Shown piece after piece: positions 24,662 through 32,745 of a stretch of DNA of 64,000 bases. The notes under the pieces are model-generated. The model made no database searches, was not told where the DNA came from, and saw only the letters and a list, made by a program, of their open reading frames with translations. A program made the translations under genes and the position numbers. Source of the DNA: Bacillota bacterium (lineage in GTDB: Bacteria > Bacillota > Clostridia > Acetivibrionales > JAEZXR01). Position 1 is the first letter of the stretch. Each line of letters starts with the position of its first letter. The DNA is taken from the NCBI GenBank assembly GCA_023419605.1, contig JAEZXR010000086.1, positions 124,001-188,000 on the forward strand, read 5' to 3'.

Positions 24662-25645
24662 ATGGACTCATTGTTGAAGGTAAGAAATCTAAGAACACAG
24701 TTTACTGTGGATGGAGGCAGCTTTTATGCAGTCGACGGAATGGATCTCGATGTCCATAGAGGTGAAGTGGTTGCTGTGGTGGGGGAGTCAGGCAGCGGAA
24801 AAAGTGTGACATCCCTGTCCGTTATGGGTTTGGTTCCGAACCCTCCGGGAAGAATCGTAGAGGGGGAGATTCTCTTTAATGGAGAGGATTTGTTAAAAAA
24901 GAGTAAAAGACAGATGCAGGACATACGGGGAGACCGTATTTCCATGATCTTTCAGGAGCCCATGACTTCACTGAATCCTGTATATTCCATCGGCAAACAA
25001 ATTGTGGAAACCCTGATACGGCATAAGAAGATGAGCGGAAAACAAGCTGCCGGCCGTGCCAGGGAAATGCTGGAGTGGGTGGGGATTCCGGCAGCGGAAG
25101 AAAGGCTTCGAGCCTATCCTCACCAGTTGAGCGGAGGGATGCGGCAAAGGGTGATGATTGCCATGGCCCTTGCCTGTGAGCCGGAGCTTTTAATTGCAGA
25201 TGAACCTACTACCGCTTTGGATGTAACCATTGAGGCGCAGATCCTGGATTTGATGCTGAGATTAAAGCAGCGGGTGAATACCGCTATTTTATTGATTACG
25301 CATGATATGGGCGTCGTGGCAGATATTGCGGAGAGCGTGGTCGTAATGTACTGCGGGAGAGTAGTGGAAAAAGGACCTGTTCAGGAGATATTTGAAAACC
25401 CATTGCACCCATATACCCAGGGACTTCTTCAGTCCATCCCTCGCATGGAAGAGAAAAAGGAAAGACTTTTTATGATCCCGGGTATGGTTCCAAATCCTTT
25501 GAAGATGCCGCCCGGATGCGCTTTTAGCGCACGGTGCCGGGAGTGTATGGATATCTGCAGGCAGCATGCTCCACCGCTGAGTCAGGTGGACGGTCGGCAC
25601 GTACGGTGCTATAAGCATGTACAGAGCAAGGTGGGGAGGGTGTGA
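24662..25645 (+). CDS. Peptide ABC transporter ATPase (DppD/OppD type)
   Basis: The 327-residue cytoplasmic ATPase has Walker A GESGSGKS (about residues 41-48), Q-loop MIFQEPMTSLNP, signature LSGGMRQRV, Walker B LLIADEPTTALDVT and the H-loop LITHDMG. The C-terminal oligopeptide extension PPGCAFSARCRECMDIC carries the cysteines that in some homologues bind an Fe-S cluster. It overlaps almost completely with the start region of the next ATPase gene (2-bp gap), implying translational coupling. Confidence 0.95.
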   Translation: MDSLLKVRNLRTQFTVDGGSFYAVDGMDLDVHRGEVVAVVGESGSGKSVTSLSVMGLVPNPPGRIVEGEILFNGEDLLKKSKRQMQDIRGDRISMIFQEPMTSLNPVYSIGKQIVETLIRHKKMSGKQAAGRAREMLEWVGIPAAEERLRAYPHQLSGGMRQRVMIAMALACEPELLIADEPTTALDVTIEAQILDLMLRLKQRVNTAILLITHDMGVVADIAESVVVMYCGRVVEKGPVQEIFENPLHPYTQGLLQSIPRMEEKKERLFMIPGMVPNPLKMPPGCAFSARCRECMDICRQHAPPLSQVDGRHVRCYKHVQSKVGRV

Positions 25646-25647
25646 CG

Positions 25648-26622
25648 ATGGAAGCGCTTTTGAAAGTAAAAAACCTGAAAAAATATTTTCCCATAGAAAA
25701 GGCCTGGTTGCACCCTAAAGACAGCTATGTTAAAGCCCTGGATAATGTATCCTTTACTATTTACAAAGGTGAGACACTGGGGCTCGTAGGGGAATCCGGC
25801 TGCGGAAAGTCAACGTTGGGCAGAGTTATGGTAAACCTGATGAGACCCACTGCGGGAGAGATCTATTTTGAAGGAAGGGACATGGGGAAGCTGAATAAAA
25901 AGGAACAGCGGCTGTTACGCAAGGATATTCAAATCGTATTCCAGGACCCCTATGCTTCGCTAAACCCGCGGATGACCATCGGTGATATTATTGCAGAACC
26001 CATGAAAGTAAATAAAATTGCCAAAGGGGCTGAACTGGACAAGAAAGTTTCCTATCTATTGCAGTGCGTAGGTCTGGCGAGTTACCACAGAAACCGCTAT
26101 CCACACCAATTCAGCGGGGGACAAAGGCAAAGAGTTGGAATTGCGCGGGCCCTGGCTGTGAATCCAAAGCTGATTGTGTGTGACGAGCCGGTTTCCGCCC
26201 TGGATGTATCCATTCAGGCGCAAGTGCTGAATTTGCTTTATGATCTCCAAAAGGAATTCTCATTGACATACTTGTTTATTGCCCATGGCTTGAATGTGGT
26301 AAAACATATAAGTACCCGCGTCGGGGTCATGTACCTGGGGAAGTTGGTAGAAATCGCAGATGTCGATGATTTGTACGCCAAACCGGCGCATCCCTATGCG
26401 CAGGCGCTGCTTTCCTCCATCCCCACTCCTAACCCATCGCGGCGGAGGGAGAGAATACTCCTGACAGGTGAAGTTCCCAGCCCGGTAAACCCCCCGGCCG
26501 GATGCAGATTTCATCCCCGGTGTACCCGATGCATGGAGGTGTGCAAACACAAGGAACCGGACATGATAGAGGTTGGGCAGGGACATGCGGTGGCATGCCA
26601 CTTGTATTCGGCAAACCTGTAA
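25648..26622 (+). CDS. Peptide ABC transporter ATPase (DppF/OppF type)
   Basis: The 324-residue partner ATPase has Walker A GESGCGKST, Q-loop IVFQDPYASLNPRM, signature FSGGQRQRV, Walker B LIVCDEPVSALDV and the C-terminal PPAGCRFHPRCTRCMEVC. The switch His motif reads FIAHGLNVV where FIAHDL is usual; the His is kept. ATG 25648, 3 nt after the previous stop, is preferred to the overlapping GTG 25642. It completes a full importer: binding protein, two permeases and two ATPases. Confidence 0.95.
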   Translation: MEALLKVKNLKKYFPIEKAWLHPKDSYVKALDNVSFTIYKGETLGLVGESGCGKSTLGRVMVNLMRPTAGEIYFEGRDMGKLNKKEQRLLRKDIQIVFQDPYASLNPRMTIGDIIAEPMKVNKIAKGAELDKKVSYLLQCVGLASYHRNRYPHQFSGGQRQRVGIARALAVNPKLIVCDEPVSALDVSIQAQVLNLLYDLQKEFSLTYLFIAHGLNVVKHISTRVGVMYLGKLVEIADVDDLYAKPAHPYAQALLSSIPTPNPSRRRERILLTGEVPSPVNPPAGCRFHPRCTRCMEVCKHKEPDMIEVGQGHAVACHLYSANL

Positions 26623-26672
26623 AAGCCTATTGCATGCCCTGGTAATGAGCAAAGTGCTGGAAACACTTTTAA

Positions 26673-26753
26673 AATTTTAAAGAGGTTTTAGGTATCGCAA
26701 AGGATGATTTTGAAAAACAGTGGATGCAGTATCTGAGAGACACTTATAAGTAA
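26673..26753 (+). pseudogene. Possible C-terminal remnant of a lost gene
   Basis: An open frame without a start codon, from just after TAA at 26670 to TAA at 26751, encodes GIAKDDFEKQWMQYLRDTYK. The FEKQW..YL pattern resembles C termini of peptidase MA-type proteins. At 26 codons this is weak; chance is possible. Confidence 0.25.
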
Positions 26754-26761
26754 TAAAGTAG

Positions 26762-26795
26762 AAGCGCGGGGGAATTTGAAATGCCCCCGCGCTTT
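26762..26795. terminator. GC-rich terminator between the importer operon and the MFS gene
   Basis: AAGCGCGGGGG pairs with CCCCCGCGCTT across an 11-nt loop. It lies 2 bp from the end of the convergent MFS gene. T-tracts are weak on both sides, but the stem is very stable. Confidence 0.7.
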
Positions 26796-26796
26796 G

Positions 26797-28041
26797 CTAT
26801 GCTGCTAAAGTATTGTCTGCCTTTAAACGATCTCTTCTGTATAATCGATACATCATAAAAGCACCTAGAAGAGACAAAGCTACGATGATGATCCATAAAC
26901 TCCGGATGCTGGCATATTTTACACAGAAGCCTCCCAGTATGGGTCCTATGATAAATCCTATCCTCCGTATGATGGGGAATATGGAATTAAATCTTCCCCG
27001 GTGGGTGATGGGGGTGTGATCTGCAATATATACGCTGGTATTGGTGGATACAAGAATTTCTCCAATCGTCCAGATTATAGTTGAAAGAATAAAATTAAAA
27101 TAGGAAGTGATAAAGAACATCATACCGAATCCGACAGCGTAGAATAGCCCTCCAATGGATATGCTGAGGGAGGGTTTGATATTTTTTGCTGCTGAAGTTA
27201 TAACTACCGTTAGGATGCTGCACAGCAAGGCATTTACTGTCATAAGGCTTCCAAATACAGCGGCTCCGTTTTCCTTGAACACGTCTTCCACCTGCAGCGA
27301 CAGTCCGAAGTTAAATTGTGAAAACACAATAAAATAGATTATGGTAATCAATGAAAACATCATGAGTGCAGGCCGTTTCGTAAAAGCAGAGACCAGGCTG
27401 CCCTCTTCCGCACTTTCGGAGGTTTTTACTTTTGATTGGCAGAATTCAGCTTTGGATGGCAAAGTCTCAGGTACAAAGATGGATACAAGAGCAACGGACA
27501 TAAAGGTAGTTATGGCATCACCCAGAAAGAACCACAGTAAATGATCCTTATATAAAAATCCTGCCAGAAGGGGCCCCACGGAGTATCCGACATTGATGGC
27601 AATGTAATTTAACGAAAATGCAGCTTTCCTTTGTTCGCCTTCCGTTAAATCGGTAGTTATGGTGCTGTACACCGGCTGTGAAAAACCCCCTAAAAAGCTG
27701 GAAAGCATTAATAGGCCGGTAACTATTATAGGTTGATGGATGAAGGCACACAGGGCATATCCCACGCCAGAGGCAGTAGAGAAGAGCATAAGCACCTTTT
27801 TTCTCCCGATAGTGTCAATTAATTTTCCGCCGATCATGGAACCCACCATGCCCAATCCCGCGTTAATGGCAACGATAATTCCTACGATGCCCACACTGAT
27901 ACCTGCCTTATGGGTTAAGAACAGAGTAAGAAAAGGTCCGACAAAATTGCCCATATAATTCACGATGGAAGCAAAAAACAGTATGTATATGCCGGTAGAC
28001 AATCCCCTGTATGGTTTAATAAGAGCCTCGATTCGCTGAAT
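26797..28041 (-). CDS. MFS transporter, apparently ATT-initiated
   Basis: A 12-helix major facilitator with the conserved GGKLIDTIGRKKVLM loop after helix 2 and GPLLAGFLYKD in the middle; the substrate is unknown (drug or sugar efflux group). Homologues begin ...IEPYRGL. That sequence (RIEALIKPYRGL) is encoded upstream of the first standard start (TTG at 28002), in the same frame, from an ATT at 28041-28039. That ATT lies 6 nt after a perfect GAGGAGGG site, and no ATG, GTG or TTG is in a better place. The ATT start gives 414 residues; TTG 28002 gives 401 and lacks spacing from its AGGGGA. Confidence 0.85.
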   Translation of the reverse strand: MQRIEALIKPYRGLSTGIYILFFASIVNYMGNFVGPFLTLFLTHKAGISVGIVGIIVAINAGLGMVGSMIGGKLIDTIGRKKVLMLFSTASGVGYALCAFIHQPIIVTGLLMLSSFLGGFSQPVYSTITTDLTEGEQRKAAFSLNYIAINVGYSVGPLLAGFLYKDHLLWFFLGDAITTFMSVALVSIFVPETLPSKAEFCQSKVKTSESAEEGSLVSAFTKRPALMMFSLITIIYFIVFSQFNFGLSLQVEDVFKENGAAVFGSLMTVNALLCSILTVVITSAAKNIKPSLSISIGGLFYAVGFGMMFFITSYFNFILSTIIWTIGEILVSTNTSVYIADHTPITHRGRFNSIFPIIRRIGFIIGPILGGFCVKYASIRSLWIIIVALSLLGAFMMYRLYRRDRLKADNTLAA

Positions 28042-28185
28042 GGTAATCCCTCCTCGGTAAATCGGTATCTCTAAATTATAATCAAGAATACTGCAAATAT
28101 CAATGCATCATTTTTGCGTTTCACTGGCAAAATAATGGGTGAATCAAAAAGGATAGCGGAAAATTGGGAATAACAGGATGGTGTA

Positions 28186-29472
28186 ATGATTATACTACGG
28201 AATGAAAAAACCTGGGTGAAGACAGTGCTGTTGGCATCGGTTCTCTTCACTCTAACCGTAAACCTGGTGGCTGTGTTCAAGTACCAGGACTATTTTCTCC
28301 TTGGAAGTATGGAGAAAATGAACAACGATGACGTTAAGTATATACAGACTGCAAAAATTCTTCTGGAAAAAGGAATGCTGACTGATAGCGATACGAATAA
28401 ACCGACAGCGGCAGAAATGCCAGGGCATGCGTTGATGCTGGCAGGGTGTATGAAGGTATTCGGCTATGGTAACGGTGTCGTTGCTTTCCGGGTGGTACAA
28501 GCATGCCTTCAGGCATTGAGCATTTTCCTGCTTTTTCTAATCGGGACAACGGTCTTTAACAGTACGGTTGCGATTTTGGCTTGTGTCCTCAGCTCCTTTT
28601 ATGTTGCAGACATTGTGAGTACCGGTTTGATTATGATGGAGGTAGCTTGCAAATTCTTACTGCTGCTCTTGGTCTATATTTCGATTTATGCCGTTAAGAC
28701 AAAGAAAACCGGTTATTATATTTTGGGTGGCCTTGTATGGGGAGTTGCCTGTTTAGTCAGACCTACCATAGCCACGTTTCCGGTAGTGATCTTCGGCTTA
28801 TGGCTGATCCAACGATATTCCTTCAAAGAGATGCTGAAATATACCCTGGTGGCTTCAGCTGTGTTTGCTATGGTTATGATGCCCTGGTGGGTACGGAATT
28901 ACCAGGCTTTTGACCGCTTTATCCCTCTGGCCCTGGCATCAGGAAACCCTTTTCTGCAAGGAACCTATATCAACTATGACCAGACGCGGGATTTTATGGG
29001 CTATATGCCGGGGGCCAATGCCGTTGAAACAGACCGGATCGAAATGGAAACAGGAATTCGAAGGCTGGAAACCTATTTTCCGAAGTATCCGATGGAATAT
29101 GTTCAGTGGTATACCATTGGGAAAGCCAGATACCTATGGCAGTATCCATACTATTGGAAGGAAGTCTTTGGGATTTCCTTTAATCAGGCTGCGGAATATC
29201 ATATGCGGATTCTCATTACTGCTGCTTTAGGCATCGTTGCAGCCTGTTTGGGTGCATACCGGCAGAGAAGTGCGGTCTTGATCCTTACGATTGTGTATTT
29301 TACAGGGATTCATTTGCCCTATTTTACTTTTGCCAGATATGCCTATCCGGTGATGCCCATCGTTATTTTACTGTCGGCGTACGAAATCCACTTGATGCTG
29401 GGGTTGGTGCGGTTACAGATTCAGAGGGGTATGACATACTTTTCAGCGGTAAAAATGGGAACTGGAAAATAA
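28186..29472 (+). CDS. Membrane glycosyltransferase (GT39/ArnT-like fold)
   Basis: The 428-residue integral membrane protein has about ten hydrophobic segments and the first extracytoplasmic-loop motif NNDDVKYIQTAKILLEKG, where the acidic pair typical of PMT/ArnT-type (GT-C) transferases sits. These enzymes use polyprenyl-phosphate sugars to modify wall, lipid or protein acceptors outside the membrane. Donor and acceptor are not evident. It is divergent from the MFS gene and has no downstream partner before the promoter at 29517. Confidence 0.75.
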   Translation: MIILRNEKTWVKTVLLASVLFTLTVNLVAVFKYQDYFLLGSMEKMNNDDVKYIQTAKILLEKGMLTDSDTNKPTAAEMPGHALMLAGCMKVFGYGNGVVAFRVVQACLQALSIFLLFLIGTTVFNSTVAILACVLSSFYVADIVSTGLIMMEVACKFLLLLLVYISIYAVKTKKTGYYILGGLVWGVACLVRPTIATFPVVIFGLWLIQRYSFKEMLKYTLVASAVFAMVMMPWWVRNYQAFDRFIPLALASGNPFLQGTYINYDQTRDFMGYMPGANAVETDRIEMETGIRRLETYFPKYPMEYVQWYTIGKARYLWQYPYYWKEVFGISFNQAAEYHMRILITAALGIVAACLGAYRQRSAVLILTIVYFTGIHLPYFTFARYAYPVMPIVILLSAYEIHLMLGLVRLQIQRGMTYFSAVKMGTGK

Positions 29473-29516
29473 ACAAAAATTTTTACAAAATTTAGCTAAA
29501 ACTACTAAAAATCTGA

Positions 29517-29545
29517 TTTACAGAAATGCTCCTAGCGCGTATAAT
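29517..29545 (+). promoter_or_regulatory. Promoter of the diguanylate cyclase gene
   Basis: TTTACA (29517-29522) and TATAAT (29540-29545) are spaced 17 bp, about 75 bp before the start codon. Confidence 0.65.
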
Positions 29546-29620
29546 GAATATGTTTATGCTAAACGTGTTTGTTAGAGAGAGAAAGATAGGGATGACCTAT
29601 ACTATGTTAGGAGAAAGCTA

Positions 29621-30700
29621 GTGTTAAGGGATTTATTTATTAATACCGTCATGGTGGTTGCTTTTACCAGTGTCAGCTATCAGGCTTTTAGAAACACAGG
29701 GCTGCATCACGGCCTGCCGTTGAAGCTAAAACTTGTATTAGGCGGGATTTACGGGTTATTAGGCATTGTACTGATGGTTTTTACCATCCGTATCAACGAA
29801 ACGGTGATTATCGACTTTCGCAATATCGCTTTACTGCTGTCGGCGATCAATGCAGGCTGGATACCTGCTGTGATGACCGGCCTTGCGATCAGCATCTTCA
29901 GAATATGTTATTTTGGTGCGTCCATGTCTTCCGTAATGGCTGTTATGGTTATTGCGCTGCTCACCGTTATTTTTAGTTTTATATCCAGCTTTGCCATGAA
30001 GTTATGGAAAAAATGGACGTTAGCTGTTGGAATATCCTTAATTATAAGCAGCATAGCGCTTTCTTTCCTGCTCCCGAATCCGGCAATCCGCAGGGAGGCT
30101 TTGCTTTACTACAACCTGGGACTGAGTGTTGCCGCAGTTTTAGTCTATTATTATATAGGATATTTGGAAGGTTTAACGTTTTCCTATAGAAAATACCGGG
30201 AAGAAGCGAAGCGTGACTTTCTGACGGGTTTAAATAATGTACGGCAATTTGAGGTGGTTACCGGAAGAATTATACGGGAGGCGGAAAATCGAAGGCAGAA
30301 GCTGGCACTCCTGTTTATCGATGTGGATTTCTTCAAGAAGGTGAATGATACCTATGGGCATAAACAGGGGGATGTTGTTTTGAAGGAGCTCGGGAAGATC
30401 CTTCGGCAAACCTGCAGGGATGTGGATGTTGTTTCCAGGAATGGCGGAGAGGAATTCTCCGTATTACTGATGGATTGTTCCCGGAGCAAAGCTGTCGAAA
30501 TCGCCGAGCGTATCCGAAGAACCATTGAGGAACACTCTTTTGGATTACCCGGACAGAGAAAGACTGTCATCACGGTGTCCATCGGGATTGCTTCCTACCC
30601 GGAGCCGGTCAGGGATGTAGAGAAATTGAAGGAAAAGGCTGATGGAGCATTATATGAAGCAAAACGAACAGGGAGAAACAAGGTCGTCGTGTATGAATAA
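29621..30700 (+). CDS. Diguanylate cyclase with 5TM-LYT sensor domain
   Basis: Residues about 1-190 form a 5TM receptor module of LytS/YhcK type (segments near 5-20, 38-56, 70-95, 100-126 and 135-185). The GGDEF domain covers about 200-359. The active site reads GGEEF, an active variant, and the inhibitory I-site RDVD is five residues before it, so product feedback is likely. It makes c-di-GMP from two GTP at the membrane. The GTG start follows AGGAGAAAG. An intrinsic terminator bearing a dispersed repeat copy ends the unit. Confidence 0.92.
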   Translation: MLRDLFINTVMVVAFTSVSYQAFRNTGLHHGLPLKLKLVLGGIYGLLGIVLMVFTIRINETVIIDFRNIALLLSAINAGWIPAVMTGLAISIFRICYFGASMSSVMAVMVIALLTVIFSFISSFAMKLWKKWTLAVGISLIISSIALSFLLPNPAIRREALLYYNLGLSVAAVLVYYYIGYLEGLTFSYRKYREEAKRDFLTGLNNVRQFEVVTGRIIREAENRRQKLALLFIDVDFFKKVNDTYGHKQGDVVLKELGKILRQTCRDVDVVSRNGGEEFSVLLMDCSRSKAVEIAERIRRTIEEHSFGLPGQRKTVITVSIGIASYPEPVRDVEKLKEKADGALYEAKRTGRNKVVVYE

Positions 30701-30725
30701 AAGAAAGTCGATATGGAGGAAAGCG

Positions 30726-30753
30726 GCAGCAGACCAAGGTCTGCTGCTTTTTT
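30726..30753 (+). terminator. Terminator of the diguanylate cyclase gene
   Basis: GCAGCAGACC pairs with GGTCTGCTGC, followed by six T. The dispersed repeat starts directly at the end of the T-tract. Confidence 0.88.
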
Positions 30754-30876
30754 ATTGTCTAGGAAAGTTCTCTTTCCTAGACAATAAAAAACATTGAGTT
30801 TATGCGCGTGCCAGCTTTTCCTCATGCTTCGGAAAGGCACATGCGCAAACAAAAGTGGCGAAGCCACCTTTGTTCT
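30754..30876 (+). repeat. Terminator-associated structured repeat, copy 2 (full)
   Basis: Hairpin I is ATTGTCTAGGAAAG/CTTTCCTAGACAAT with TTCT loop. Hairpin II runs from TGCGCGTGCC through CTCATGCTTCGG to GGCACATGCGC. Hairpin III is AACAAAAGTGGC/GCCACCTTTGTT. The element ends near TTTGTTCT. It lies in the same orientation as the upstream gene. Confidence 0.8.
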
Positions 30877-31016
30877 AGTTATTGCAAGGCCATTGAAGGC
30901 AGTTCGGTCATTCTATAGAATGGAGAGTTTTTCATTTCTATGACAATGAAGCGTAACTTGATGATTTTGTAGTATAATAGTACTATAAGTTTTTATTTGT
31001 TGGGGGAGTGAATAAA

Positions 31017-31463
31017 TTGTTTGAAATCGTGTCTTCCCTGTTAAGGTATATTTTTATAACAGTAATTTACCTTTTTATCTATGGAGTTATGCGACTGATT
31101 TACCTTGATATTGAATCAATGAAGGAAAGGCAGAAGGACCCGGGCGGGAAGCTGCCCTATTTGAAATTGATCAACCGGAGGGACAGCCTGGGCTTTAAGC
31201 TGGAAGAGGCATACCTGCTGGATGGCAGTAAAATGGTGGGTCGCTCCGGCAAATGCGATATTACAATCCAGGACCCCTTTATCTCCAGTGAACATGTCCG
31301 GCTGGTTCAGAAGGAAGGTACCTTCTACATTGAGGATTTGGGAAGCAAAAACGGTACTTTTGTCAACGGTCAGCGCATTACAGGGGAATTGATGCCGTTA
31401 AAAAGCGGCGACAGAGTACAAATGGGGCAATTGGACCTGTTATATGTAAACAATGCCACATGA
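31017..31463 (+). CDS. Membrane-anchored FHA-domain protein
   Basis: The 148-residue protein has one N-terminal membrane segment (about residues 6-28) and a cytoplasmic forkhead-associated domain (about 65-145) with GRSGKCDI, SSEHV and LGSKNGTFVNG, the phosphothreonine-binding motifs. FHA proteins next to SEDS/PBP genes link Ser/Thr kinase signalling to wall growth. The TTG at 31017 is preferred: GGGGGAG is 9-10 nt upstream, whereas GTG 31008 lies within that site. It starts a three-gene operon with the SEDS and PBP genes. Confidence 0.88.
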   Translation: MFEIVSSLLRYIFITVIYLFIYGVMRLIYLDIESMKERQKDPGGKLPYLKLINRRDSLGFKLEEAYLLDGSKMVGRSGKCDITIQDPFISSEHVRLVQKEGTFYIEDLGSKNGTFVNGQRITGELMPLKSGDRVQMGQLDLLYVNNAT

Positions 31464-31473
31464 GGTGATAAAT

Positions 31474-32745
31474 ATGAAAAAAATATCCATTTTATACAGA
31501 CCCATTAATATGGTGGCGATTGTAAATATTATGGCTTTTGGCCTTCTCTATATCTATAAGGCAAAGTTTGATGAAAAACTGCTGAGTGCGGGCTTTCTGG
31601 TCACTGTCATGGTAATAGCGACCTACATCGTTATCACAAGAAGAGGTATGGGGGATGAATATCTTTTTTTAGTGGTTGCCATGCTTGCAAACCTGGGGGT
31701 GCTGATGATCTATCGTCTCGATCCGGTCCAGGGGTTCAAACAGATTGTATGGTATGTTATTGGAATTGTCCTGTTTTTTATCAGCTATTTTGTTTACCTT
31801 GCATTTCACCGGTGGGATGAACTTATTTACTATTATATCGGAAGCGCCTTTGCACTTTTTCTTTTGACTTTGGTTTTCGGAAGCAATATAAAGGGTGCCA
31901 ATAACTGGATTCTTATTGGCAGATATGGCTTTCAGCCCTCTGAGCTGATTAAGGTTATCTTTATTTTCTTTCTGGCTGCCTATTTTCATAAGCCGAAAAA
32001 GCTGGCGGTACAGTTGAACTTGAGGGGAACTGATATCCGCATTAGTGAAAGAGTTGTTTTGACGGCGGTTTCCTATATGTTTATGGGATTTTTAGTGCTG
32101 CAGAGGGATTGGGGGTCCGCGCTTCTGTTTTTTGCGATTTTCTTTATGTTTTTATACGTGTTGGATACCCGGTTGGACTACCTTGCAGCCAATCTGGCGC
32201 TGGCTGCCTTTGGTGCTACGGCAGGGTACTTCACACTCTACCATATTCGGGTACGATTTGAAACCTGGTGGGACCCGTGGGTGGATATCGCCAAAAAGGG
32301 ATATCAGATTACCCAGTCCCTTTTTGCCATTGCTGCAGGTGGCTTCTTTGGAAAAGGTATTGGCATGGGAAGACCGGATTTTATACCAGAGGTCCAAACC
32401 GACTTCATATTTTCTGCCATTTGTGAGGAGATGGGGATTTTCGGAGGTGCTGCCGTGATTCTCCTGTTTTTCCTTTTGACCTACCGGGGATTCAAAGTGG
32501 CCCTCGAGGAGAAGCAATTGTTTGAAAAGGCCGTGGCTCTTGGCATTACGGTATTGTTTGGATTCCAGACCTTTATCATCATCGGGGGCGTAATCAAACT
32601 CATTCCGTTGACGGGAATTACACTCCCCTTCATCAGCTATGGCGGGAGTTCCATGACTACCAGTTTTATAGCCCTTGGAATCCTGCAGGCGATATCCAGA
32701 CACACCGGCAATCGGAAGGAGGAGGAAGCAGATGACAGCCAATAA
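31474..32745 (+). CDS. SEDS family peptidoglycan glycosyltransferase (FtsW/RodA/SpoVE type)
   Basis: SEDS proteins polymerise lipid II into glycan strands and act with a class B PBP. The 423-residue protein has about ten membrane segments, the conserved GANNWILIGRYGFQPSELIK, LQRDWGSALLFF, GKGIGMG, FSAICEEMG and the C-terminal GITLPFISYGGSSM. ATG 31474 follows GAGGTGAT and lies 10 bp after the FHA stop. The class B PBP gene overlaps its 3' end by 14 bp, so the two are translationally linked. Confidence 0.94.
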   Translation: MKKISILYRPINMVAIVNIMAFGLLYIYKAKFDEKLLSAGFLVTVMVIATYIVITRRGMGDEYLFLVVAMLANLGVLMIYRLDPVQGFKQIVWYVIGIVLFFISYFVYLAFHRWDELIYYYIGSAFALFLLTLVFGSNIKGANNWILIGRYGFQPSELIKVIFIFFLAAYFHKPKKLAVQLNLRGTDIRISERVVLTAVSYMFMGFLVLQRDWGSALLFFAIFFMFLYVLDTRLDYLAANLALAAFGATAGYFTLYHIRVRFETWWDPWVDIAKKGYQITQSLFAIAAGGFFGKGIGMGRPDFIPEVQTDFIFSAICEEMGIFGGAAVILLFFLLTYRGFKVALEEKQLFEKAVALGITVLFGFQTFIIIGGVIKLIPLTGITLPFISYGGSSMTTSFIALGILQAISRHTGNRKEEEADDSQ

